This document shows, piece by piece, positions 1-6,234 of a DNA stretch of 9,118 bases (positions are counted from its first letter, which is position 1; each line of letters opens with the position of its first letter). The notes below the pieces were generated by a model. That model was not told the DNA's origin. It searched no databases and was given only the letters and a program-made list of their open reading frames with translations. Origin of the DNA: Verrucomicrobiota bacterium (GTDB taxonomy: Bacteria > Verrucomicrobiota > Verrucomicrobiia > Limisphaerales > JAHEOI01). The DNA is taken from positions 1 to 9,118 of the forward strand of contig JAHEOI010000087.1 in assembly GCA_018610125.1 (NCBI GenBank). Reading direction: 5' to 3'. A program made the position numbers and the translations under genes.

Positions 1-134
1 CCGGCGCCATGATCTATGTCGTGGTCGAAGAGCTCATCCCTGAATCGGAAAGGGCAGGCAATGTCGACCTCGCTACGATCTGGCTCATGATGGGGTTCGT
101 CACCATGATGATCCTCGACGTCTCCCTAGGATAG
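1..134 (+). CDS. ZIP-family metal transporter, C-terminal fragment (5' end outside window)
   Basis: The open frame starts at base 3 and runs 43 codons to TAG at 132-134. The peptide begins GAMIYVVVEELIPES and continues through a hydrophobic stretch, LMMGFVTMMILDVSLG, to the stop. This matches the last two membrane helices of ZIP (Zrt/Irt-like) transporters, which import zinc or related divalent metals; the EELIPE segment corresponds to the conserved metal-site helix, and the MxGFxxMMxLDxxLG ending is typical of bacterial members. The stop falls where family members normally end, so the 3' end looks intact. Metal specificity cannot be judged from this fragment. The gene converges on the sulfatase gene, with a hairpin between them. 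Confidence 0.8.
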   Translation, partial: GAMIYVVVEELIPESERAGNVDLATIWLMMGFVTMMILDVSLG

Positions 135-238
135 CGAAAAAAACCTGAGCCAGGACGCCCCGTACCATTTCCCCCATCGATATCCTTTGCTTCGCGCACT
201 TCGCGGGCGAAAAACTCCCCTCTTCGTTCCCAGTTCGC

Positions 239-268
239 GGGACGTCGCGGACGACGTCCCTATCGGCC
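239..268. repeat. Palindromic intergenic repeat, copy A (right module), in convergent spacer
   Basis: A perfect 8-bp inverted repeat, GGGACGTC (239-246) and GACGTCCC (253-260), encloses the six-base loop GCGGAC. Bases 240-268 align with 6168-6197 at 24 of 30 positions with one gap, including the shared tail CCTATC(A)GGCC, so this is a dispersed element and not a chance hairpin. It lies between the converging ZIP and sulfatase genes, where it could act as a bidirectional terminator, although no T-run follows on either strand. The rest of the spacer (135-288) shows nothing else I can support. Confidence 0.65.
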
Positions 269-288
269 AGGAGATTGTGAGCCGCGCG

Positions 289-2520
289 CTATTCGAGCTC
301 GGGGGCTTTGGCTGCCCAATCCTTAATCCGTTGACTCCCAAGGACACCCCAATACACGCGAATATCGCGTAACGCTCCCTCAAACTCGAGATTGCCGGAT
401 TGGCTTCCCACCTTTGAGCCGGCATCCGCCCCCACTGAAAGGCCATCACTCGGATTGGAGCCAACAAAGTGGCCAGGCCCCTCGGCAACCTGATCCCCAT
501 TGACATACAATCGCAATCTCCCTTCTTTATCCAAGAGGCCGACCAGATGTGCCGGCTCATTGAGGGTCAGGGCCTGATCGGCGACCACTCGCTTGAGGAC
601 CCCATTGCTACGAATGGCAAAGGCGGGCCTGCCGTTATCGATTGAAAGCATGTATCCCAACGAGGCGCCACCGCGTGATATGACCGCCCCGTTTTTCGTC
701 GCGGGTTTGACCCACGCTCCGACCGTTAACGGCTTCAGCGATGGATTAAGGTTTTGCGGCGCCTCGGAGTCCCCACTCTGGAGTCGAAGCACTTCTTGGA
801 CCTCGATGGACTCGATTTGCTCCATCCGCTGGCGTGCCACAATCGCGCTGACCGGCTCTTGAGGATTGTCGTCGCCATATCTTTCCTGAAGCTCGGTCAA
901 CTTCCGCTTCAGCCGCCGCTGTACCGCCGCGTATTCCGATTTACCGTAAACACTCTTAAGCTGTTCCGGATCCTTCTTGAGATCGAAAAGCTCCCACACC
1001 CCATCCTTGTAATAATGCGCCAGGGTGTAGCGCTTGGTCCTCAGGCCATAATGCCGTCGGACATCATGCGGTCCCGCAACGCCTTCGTAGTAGTGATAAT
1101 AGACCGCATCCCGCCAGTCACTCGGCGATTTACCTTTCAACAACGGCACTAGAGAGCTGCCCTGCATCGCTTCGGGGATTTCGGCACCCGCCAAGTCCAA
1201 CAGCGTCGGAGCATAATCGAGATTCTGCACCAGGTGCTTATCCACGGACCCCGCTTCAATCTCCTTTGGCCACCGGACGATAAACGGCATCCGCAGGGAC
1301 TCCTCGTAGATCCAACGCTTGTCAAACCAGCCATTCTCACCAAGGAAAAAGCCTTGATCGCCGGAATAGACAACGACCGTGTTTTCAGCCAAGCCGGCTC
1401 GTTCGAGATACGCCAGCAATCGACCAACCCCGTCATCAATCCCCCGAATCACCCGGAGATAATCTTTAATATACCGCTGGTATCGCCAACGAACGCGCTC
1501 CTTCTCTGTCATGCTTTCATACTCTTCATAGAGCGCTTGGTTTTCGGGGCCATAAGCCGATTTAATGGTCTCAAGCTGGGAATCGGTCAGATTATTACGG
1601 TTGATAAGACCTTGCCAACCGTTGGCCGGTTCTCCTGAAGCCGGATTCTTGGGCACCTTTAGGTCCCATCCCCATCGCATCGTGGTCGCGATCTCCATGT
1701 CTTGTCGGTGTGCCGGCGACTCCAGGCCGGAGTAGTCGTAAAAGAGGGTGTCCGGCTCGGGGACATCACGGTCTTGATAATCCTTAAGATGCTTGGGTCC
1801 CGGCAGCCAATTCCGATGAGGCGCCTTGTGATTGAACATCAGCATGAACGGCTGATCCTTGCTCCGTTGGTGTTTCAGCCAATTAATCGCCCGCTCCGTG
1901 ATAATCTCACTGGTGTGGCCGTGACGCGCGACATCCCCATCCGGCGTTCGCATCGTCGGATTGTAATAAGGTCCCTGACCATGCAGCACCTCGTAATAAT
2001 CAAAGCCTTGCGGGGCAGTCCCGAGATGCCATTTCCCGACGATGGCCGTTTCATAGTTGGCCCGTTGCAGGATCTTCGGAAATGTCAGCAGTCCCGGATC
2101 GATCGATTCTCCGTTTGTCGGGACACCATTGAGATGGCTGTGCAGCCCGGTCAGTAGGACCGCGCGTGACGGTTTGCAGATCGAGTTACTGACAAAAGCG
2201 TTGTCAAAGCGCATCCCCTCTTCTGCCAATCGGTCGATATGGGGAGTCGGCGTATTCTCGAGTCTGAGACCATAATCGAGCTCCCCTTGATAGGCCCCGA
2301 TTGCTTGAGCCGTGTGGTCATCGGAGAACATGAAGATGATATTGGGCCGTTTGGAATCGTCTTCACCCCCCTTCCCGGAAATCGGGGATGTCATGACAAC
2401 AACGCCGGCCACCAGCCCGGTCACCCACTGAAACCCCCTGCCCCGCGTGAATGCCCCGGACCGCGAAGCTCTTCGATCAACGCCCTTTGAACCTCGAATC
2501 CTCATTCCTTTCACTTTCAT
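289..2520 (-). CDS. Secreted type I (Cys-type) sulfatase with C-terminal LamG-like domain
   Basis: This enzyme hydrolyses sulfate esters, probably on a sulfated polysaccharide outside the cytoplasm. With the start at 2520 the product is 743 aa. A basic N-terminus is followed by a hydrophobic segment (about 32-44), read as a signal peptide. The sulfatase domain spans roughly 58-560: metal ligands D67/D68 in FSDDH; the formylglycine motif CKPSR at 115-119 with modifiable Cys115; GKWHLG at 162-167; NHKAPH near 230-235; and SGDQGFFLGENGWFDKRW, which supplies D388, Q389 and K401. A beta-rich tail (about 600-735), with SLGYMLSIDNGRPAF and LRLYVNGDQVA, resembles LamG/concanavalin-type domains and may bind glycan. 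Activity needs a formylglycine-generating enzyme, which is not encoded here. The ATG at 2520 has AGGAG 13 bases upstream. Alternatives are ATG 2505, with AAAGGA directly abutting it, and GTG 2610. The central motifs resemble the N-acetylglucosamine-6-sulfatase-like group, but I do not assign a substrate. Confidence 0.92.
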   Translation of the reverse strand: MKVKGMRIRGSKGVDRRASRSGAFTRGRGFQWVTGLVAGVVVMTSPISGKGGEDDSKRPNIIFMFSDDHTAQAIGAYQGELDYGLRLENTPTPHIDRLAEEGMRFDNAFVSNSICKPSRAVLLTGLHSHLNGVPTNGESIDPGLLTFPKILQRANYETAIVGKWHLGTAPQGFDYYEVLHGQGPYYNPTMRTPDGDVARHGHTSEIITERAINWLKHQRSKDQPFMLMFNHKAPHRNWLPGPKHLKDYQDRDVPEPDTLFYDYSGLESPAHRQDMEIATTMRWGWDLKVPKNPASGEPANGWQGLINRNNLTDSQLETIKSAYGPENQALYEEYESMTEKERVRWRYQRYIKDYLRVIRGIDDGVGRLLAYLERAGLAENTVVVYSGDQGFFLGENGWFDKRWIYEESLRMPFIVRWPKEIEAGSVDKHLVQNLDYAPTLLDLAGAEIPEAMQGSSLVPLLKGKSPSDWRDAVYYHYYEGVAGPHDVRRHYGLRTKRYTLAHYYKDGVWELFDLKKDPEQLKSVYGKSEYAAVQRRLKRKLTELQERYGDDNPQEPVSAIVARQRMEQIESIEVQEVLRLQSGDSEAPQNLNPSLKPLTVGAWVKPATKNGAVISRGGASLGYMLSIDNGRPAFAIRSNGVLKRVVADQALTLNEPAHLVGLLDKEGRLRLYVNGDQVAEGPGHFVGSNPSDGLSVGADAGSKVGSQSGNLEFEGALRDIRVYWGVLGSQRIKDWAAKAPELE

Positions 2521-2728
2521 AATGATTAACCCGCTCCTGATTTCATCCGTTTTCCATGCCACATGCCGGAGCCCCAGGCTTAAGCTCGTGTCGCCAACCG
2601 AACTCTGCACCCGTTGACAAATCGGCGCTCAACTCCCATGGCCACAAATACGCCGCATAACCGAGCCCCGAGCCCTGTCCGGCACCCTGATGCGCGAGGG
2701 TGCCACAAAATCACGCTTTCTTGCAACC

Positions 2729-3581
2729 TTACCCTGACAGGGATGTCGTCCCCGACGTCCTCGGCCTCCAAACCAGGACAATAAGACCGGCCAAAAGAAG
2801 CGCCGGGATAACGGCCATCCCGATTCGATCACCCAGTTGATACGATAGCCCTCCGACCAATAAGGGACCTAAGAAAGACGTCATCTTGCCGGATAAGGCG
2901 TAGAGCCCGAACATTTCATTCGAGAGCTCCGGAGGCACGATACGTCCCATATACGTGCGGCTTGCCGCCTGTGTCGGACCGACAAAAATGCCCAAGGTCA
3001 ATCCCAAGGCCCAGAACCATCCGGACGAGCTCACAAACAGGATCAGGACACTCGGTACGATCAACCCGATCAACGCCAACACGATCGTCTTTTTGCTCCC
3101 GAGCCAATCATCCAGCCACGCGAAACCGACCGCCCCCGTTCCCGCCATGATATTCATCGCAATCCCGAAGCCCAAGACGCCTTGCTCGTCCATGCCGACT
3201 GCCATTGACGCCCCTTCGGAGCCCAAGGTCCCGATGATCACCAACGCCAGCCCAAGCACCGTATACTCGCGTGACGGCAACACCCACCAAAGTCCGGCCG
3301 ACGCCGCCACACAGATCAAAGTAAAGCCCGCGATCCATGGCTTTCGCCGTCCGCTCCGATCCGCGATGCTTCCCAAAACGGGTCCGAACACCGCAACGAT
3401 CAGTCCGGCCAAACTGGTGGTAAGCCCCCCACTGGACGGATCCCATCTGTTCCGCCGAGACCCGCTGCTTGAAATAAACGGCAAAGACAAATGTCTGGAT
3501 AACCGTCGGGAACGCACTATTCGCCCAGTCATACAGGGCCCAAGCCCACAACCCAATAATCGATCCATTTCGCTCCGTCAT
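2729..3581 (-). pseudogene. UMF1-type MFS transporter, frameshifted and internally deleted
   Basis: Translation starts at ATG 3581 with AAGGGG four bases upstream. It gives MTERNGSIIGLWAWALYDWANSAF in two overlapping parts, with the ALYDWANSAF signature that opens UMF1/Atg22-like major facilitator proteins. After SVQWG (to about 3426) this frame turns to nonsense, while the next frame picks up GLTTSLAGLIVAVFGPVLGSIADRSGRRK, the expected TM2 and helix 2-3 loop. The switch is at a run of six G (minus strand; 3425-3430); five G would keep one frame. The second part continues to TAA at 2729-2731 with late-helix motifs such as GPTQAASR and FGLYALSGKMTSFLGPLL. Even when repaired the product is about 283 aa against 400 or more in the family. 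TM4-like sequence (LALVIIGTLGSEGA) runs straight into TM7-like sequence (SMAVGMDEQGVLGFG) near 3205, so TM5, TM6 and the central loop are missing. Two independent lesions favour a pseudogene; the frameshift alone could be a sequencing error. Confidence 0.82.
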
Positions 3582-3882
3582 AACGCCCCTTCCCTGTCAA
3601 GACCCTACTCCCCTGACCATCGGATACGATACAATTTGTTGCCACCGCTGTTGCGGTAAGGACCGCACTCCGCTGCGGTCCGCTCTTGGACCTCGGGGAC
3701 GCAGTTTCTTGCGATTTCATTTTCCACACGAGTTTTTCCTTTATTCAAGCGGACGGGCTGGCTACGTTCCAATGCAAGTATGGATATGACGGTCCACCGC
3801 TGACAAACGATCAAAAAGGAATCTGGCGAGGCATTGCATTGGACCGCATTAGACGCCACCCAGACCGTTATAGCACGCCGCG
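3582..3882. other. Divergent spacer of 301 bases between transporter remnant and DUF4405-like gene
   Basis: No coding signal was found on either strand; the short open frames have neither family resemblance nor plausible start sites. The one recognisable element is repeat copy B (3641-3700). A TTGACA at 3600-3595 on the minus strand lies too close to the transporter ATG, with no -10 box at the right distance. A TATAGC at 3869-3874 could be a -10 element placing transcription start at about 3880-3882, next to the TTG start of the downstream gene, but no convincing -35 box accompanies it. Confidence 0.5.
3641..3700. repeat. Palindromic intergenic repeat, copy B (left module)
   Basis: Bases 3641-3700 match 6121-6180 at 50 of 60 positions without gaps. 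The core is a perfect 8-bp inverted repeat, GGACCGCA (3660-3667) and TGCGGTCC (3674-3681), around the loop CTCCGC. An overlapping alternative hairpin, GCGGT/ACCGC (3653-3666), shares an arm, so the element could switch between two folds. The right-hand module seen in copies A and C is decayed here, only TTGGACCTCGGGGACG remaining. It sits in the divergent spacer, so here it cannot simply be a shared terminator. Confidence 0.72.
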
Positions 3883-4950
3883 TTGAGAGATTTCGTTAAC
3901 ATAGCTCTGCTTTTCTTTTTCTTGACCCTCGGGATCACCGGGCTCCTCTCATTTTTTGCTCCGTTCTCGCTCGTGACGACCCGGGTCCATGTCACATTTG
4001 GTTTCGGCGTGTTGGCGCTGGTCGGCCTTCACTTGCTTTCGCGTGGGCAATATTTTCTAAAAGTCTTGATCAAGCGACGGAAAGGTGCCGCGAGGCGCAC
4101 CGTGCCGTTGAAAATGTTGTTCAGCGTGGTCGGGCTTTGGGCGTTTCTCTTGGCTGCGGCACTGTCGAAATGGCCGCCTGTCTCTCAGTTCATCGGCATC
4201 GGTTACGAGGCACAACATCGCGCAACGATTTTCAGGCCGGACCCCAAGGCGGTGTTTAAGCCGATCAAGGATGGAATGCGTGTCAAGCGTGCCACCGAGG
4301 GAGCGGCCAATTTGCTGATCGAGCTGGAATGGGGGCCCGCCTTTCCGGAAAACTATCAGCGTGCCGGCGGCCCGTTTTCCGGCTCGCGACCGCAGATCGC
4401 GATATGGGCCGAAAGCAAAAACGGCTCGCTCATTGAGACGCTCTTCTTATCCGAAAAAGTCGCATTCCGAGAACATCTCGAATGGGGCGACCATGCGCTC
4501 GACCGGGTTGATGTGCTTCCGATCTGGCGTCACCGATACACCTTAAAGACCGGCATCTCCCCTGACGGCGACGTCAATGCCTACTCCGGGGCCACTCCCG
4601 AGCATAGCTTCTCGCTTAACAGCTATCTCGAGACGGATGCCGACCAATTCAATCTCTACGTGGAAGTCAATGCCCCAAACGATCCCAACGACTTCTTCAA
4701 TTCAAGCCATGAGCCGAGTCATTCCGGATACATGAAGCCGGGCCTCGGCCAACCTTCCATCGTGTACGCGACTCACCTCAAACCGGAAGACCAAGCAAAG
4801 TACCATCTCATGAATCGCATCGGTCATGGCGGCAGCAGCAGTAAGCAAGATGGCAATATTCACTACGACCTCCAAGCACTGACGACCGCAAACCGGCTAA
4901 TCGAGAAGATCCTTGTTCGGGTAGAGCGAGCCGATGGAAGCAAGGAGTGA
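3883..4950 (+). CDS. DUF4405-like membrane protein with DUF2271-like extracytoplasmic domain, possible flavinylation target
   Basis: Product of 355 aa. Three hydrophobic segments open the protein (about 5-28, 36-53 and 78-95). The second has two histidines, H36 and H50, spaced as heme b ligands often are on one helix, as in DUF4405-type small cytochrome-b-like domains. The remaining 255 residues should lie outside the cytoplasm and resemble DUF2271-type proteins: PQIAIWAESKNGSLIETLFLS at about 170-190, WRHRYTLKTG near 215-224, then NAYSGATPEHS at 232-242. SGAT at 235-238 matches the core motif of proteins given covalent FMN by ApbE, though the usual preceding Asp is Asn here. The C-terminal block (YHLMNRIGHGG, NIHYDLQALTTA) looks conserved but has no function I can name. 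apbE follows 67 bases downstream. The start is TTG without a visible Shine-Dalgarno; an in-frame TAG at 3871-3873 rules out a longer form and no ATG lies before TM1. The redox role is inferred. Confidence 0.78.
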   Translation: MRDFVNIALLFFFLTLGITGLLSFFAPFSLVTTRVHVTFGFGVLALVGLHLLSRGQYFLKVLIKRRKGAARRTVPLKMLFSVVGLWAFLLAAALSKWPPVSQFIGIGYEAQHRATIFRPDPKAVFKPIKDGMRVKRATEGAANLLIELEWGPAFPENYQRAGGPFSGSRPQIAIWAESKNGSLIETLFLSEKVAFREHLEWGDHALDRVDVLPIWRHRYTLKTGISPDGDVNAYSGATPEHSFSLNSYLETDADQFNLYVEVNAPNDPNDFFNSSHEPSHSGYMKPGLGQPSIVYATHLKPEDQAKYHLMNRIGHGGSSSKQDGNIHYDLQALTTANRLIEKILVRVERADGSKE

Positions 4951-4989
4951 CTGCGGCGACACGGTTCCAGTGGGATGACGCCGGGCGCG

Positions 4990-4995
4990 AAGGAG
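4990..4995 (+). promoter_or_regulatory. Shine-Dalgarno sequence upstream of the leader ORF and apbE
   Basis: AAGGAG is the only strong ribosome-binding sequence in the spacer before apbE. It lies 22 bases from the apbE ATG (5018), too far for normal initiation, and 2 bases from the ATG at 4998, closer than ideal. It therefore points either to translation of the short leader with coupling into apbE, or to an unusual spacing for apbE itself. Confidence 0.5.
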
Positions 4996-4997
4996 AG

Positions 4998-5021
4998 ATG
5001 ACGCTTTACCGCCCCCAATGA
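4998..5021 (+). CDS. Possible seven-codon leader peptide translationally coupled to apbE
   Basis: ATG at 4998 opens a frame encoding MTLYRPQ and ending at TGA 5019-5021. That stop overlaps the apbE start as ATGA (5018-5021), the classic arrangement for translational coupling. It follows the AAGGAG at 4990-4995 directly. The peptide has no recognisable function, and its composition does not suggest an attenuator (one Arg, no run of a single amino acid). It may only be a device for delivering ribosomes to apbE, or a chance frame. Confidence 0.35.
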   Translation: MTLYRPQ

Positions 5022-6079
5022 ACCTGCCGAAGCTCATTAAGCAATTCACGCAAAGGCCGGTTACGTTTGTCAGCATCGCAATCGGATTGCCCGCCTTGCT
5101 GGTGATCGCCCGGTTGGCGCAGCGACCGACGGACCAGTCGATCTCGGGATCGACAATGGGGACCTTTTACTCCATCACCTATCGGGGCGGGACTGCTTCC
5201 CATTGGCGCCTGCAGACCTTGGTCGAGAAACGGCTCGAGGCCATTTCCGAACAGCTCTCAAATTGGCGCGAAGGGAGCTGGATCCGTCGATTCAATCGAC
5301 ACCGGAGTACCGAGCCACTCTCTATCCCCGAGCATGCCGAGCGGGTCCTCGAGATCGAGCTCAAATTGGCAAAACGAGCCCACGGCGCAATCGATCCCAC
5401 CCTCGGGACGTTGATCAATGCTTGGGGATTCGGCCCGGAGCCGGCAAACGGACCGCCCAACGAGCATCAAATCAATCACGCCCTCAAAGCAACCGGCCAC
5501 GAGAAGCTCGAGCTGCACAAGACGCCATCGCAAATCAGCAAGTCCCACCCGCGCCTTCGCCTCAACTGCTCAGCGGTCGCCAAAGGCTATGCCGTCGACG
5601 CGCTTGCCAACCTCCTAAATTCGCACGGCGTCCGCGATTATATGATCAACTTAGGCGGAGACCTCCGAGCACGGGGAAGCCCGCGAAACAACTCAGCCTG
5701 GCAAATCGGCATTCAAAAGCCGTCTTCCGGCGCGCGAGGTCGGAAAGCCCTTCTGACCAAGCGAATCAGTCGCGGCGCGATGGCCACCAGCGGCGATTAT
5801 CGCCGTTATAGGCAAACAGGCACTAATCGCTATGCCCACGTCATCAATCCCGCCACCGGCCGGCCTCTCCGCTCCTCCCTGGCAAGTGTGACAGTCCTCG
5901 CCCCCCAATGCGCGGAGGCAGACGGTCTCGCAACGGCATGCCTGGTTTTGGGACCCGATAAATCCCGGGAGCTGATCCTTGCGAAAGAGCAGACCGAAGC
6001 CATTTTTATTGAACGTTTGGGCTCCAATCGGTTCCAAACCCACACGCTAGGTCAAGCCCAAGCCTCCGATAAGGACTGA
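5018..6079 (+). CDS. apbE: ApbE, FAD:protein FMN transferase
   Basis: ApbE cleaves FAD and attaches FMN through a phosphoester to a Thr (or Ser) of an exported target protein; it needs Mg2+ and acts outside the cytoplasmic membrane. The 353-aa product starts with a basic stretch and one hydrophobic segment (about 16-33), read as an uncleaved signal anchor; there is no lipobox Cys, unlike many lipoprotein ApbEs. Family motifs follow in order: GSTMGTFYSITY (44-55), AIDPTLG (124-130), AWGFGP (135-140), CSAVAKGYAVD (184-194), NLGGDLRARG (211-220), ATSGDYRRY (256-264), HVINPATGRP (274-283) and the metal-binding region CAEADGLATA (298-307). All key blocks are present and length is normal, so the enzyme should be active. 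The ATG at 5018 is the only possible start in frame after a TGA at 4976-4978. The gene forms a probable two-gene operon with the upstream membrane protein, its likely substrate; the window holds no Nqr or Rnf gene as an alternative. Confidence 0.95.
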   Translation: MNLPKLIKQFTQRPVTFVSIAIGLPALLVIARLAQRPTDQSISGSTMGTFYSITYRGGTASHWRLQTLVEKRLEAISEQLSNWREGSWIRRFNRHRSTEPLSIPEHAERVLEIELKLAKRAHGAIDPTLGTLINAWGFGPEPANGPPNEHQINHALKATGHEKLELHKTPSQISKSHPRLRLNCSAVAKGYAVDALANLLNSHGVRDYMINLGGDLRARGSPRNNSAWQIGIQKPSSGARGRKALLTKRISRGAMATSGDYRRYRQTGTNRYAHVINPATGRPLRSSLASVTVLAPQCAEADGLATACLVLGPDKSRELILAKEQTEAIFIERLGSNRFQTHTLGQAQASDKD

Positions 6080-6096
6080 CGCGCCTATGCCGTAAC

Positions 6097-6114
6097 GCAG
6101 ACCGCCCGGTCTGC
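6097..6114. terminator. Hairpin downstream of apbE, possible terminator
   Basis: GCAGACC (6097-6103) and GGTCTGC (6108-6114) form a perfect 7-bp stem with a GCCC loop, 17 bases after the apbE stop. No T-run follows on the plus strand (CTCCCCACC), so a canonical intrinsic terminator is not shown. GCAGACCGC recurs at 6155-6163 inside repeat copy C, so this hairpin may belong to the same repeat family. Confidence 0.4.
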
Positions 6115-6120
6115 CTCCCC

Positions 6121-6197
6121 ACCACCACTGTTGCGGTAGGGACCGCACTCCGCTGCAGACCGCACATGGACGCCGAGGACGGCATTCCTATCAGGCC
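6121..6197. repeat. Palindromic intergenic repeat, copy C (left and right modules)
   Basis: This is the fullest copy in the window. Its left part (6121-6180) matches copy B at 50 of 60 positions, and its right part (6168-6197) matches copy A at 24 of 30. The left hairpin GCGGT/ACCGC (6133-6146) is intact, but the larger palindrome is damaged because GCTGCAGACCGC replaces the GCTGCGGTCCGC of copy B. The right hairpin (GGACGCC with GGCATTCC around GAGGAC) is also imperfect. It lies between the converging apbE and beta-helix genes. Confidence 0.72.
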
Positions 6198-6234
6198 GAG
6201 CATTCCAGCCGAATCCAAAACCGGCAACACCCTT

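Noticed and set aside
126..560. 144-aa open frame on the minus strand
   Set aside because: It overlaps the 3' end of the sulfatase in another frame, has no family resemblance, and extends across repeat copy A.
1702..2157. 151-aa open frame on the plus strand within the sulfatase gene
   Set aside because: Antisense to the conserved sulfatase core, with no ribosome-binding site or family signature.
289..2610. Longer sulfatase form starting at GTG 2610
   Set aside because: The extra 30 residues would come before the basic region and hydrophobic core of the signal peptide, and there is no ribosome-binding site before the GTG.
2612..2640. TTGACA on the plus strand upstream of the sulfatase
   Set aside because: Wrong strand for the sulfatase, no plus-strand gene follows, and no -10 box is at the right spacing.
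2732..2742. CCCTGACAGGG palindrome at the end of the transporter remnant
   Set aside because: The five-base arms are separated by a single base, so no stable hairpin can form, and no T-run follows; not a terminator.
2955..3659. 234-aa open frame on the plus strand opposite the transporter remnant
   Set aside because: It is Pro/Thr/Arg-rich with no recognisable motif, and mirrors the coding strand of a clear MFS sequence; a shadow frame.
3686..3886. 66-aa open frame on the plus strand overlapping the TTG start of the membrane protein gene by TTGA
   Set aside because: The overlap suggested coupling, but the frame starts inside repeat copy B, has no ribosome-binding site, and its product resembles nothing I know.
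5203..5811. 202-aa open frame on the plus strand inside apbE
   Set aside because: An Arg/Pro-rich alternative frame of a well-conserved gene, typical of GC-rich shadows.
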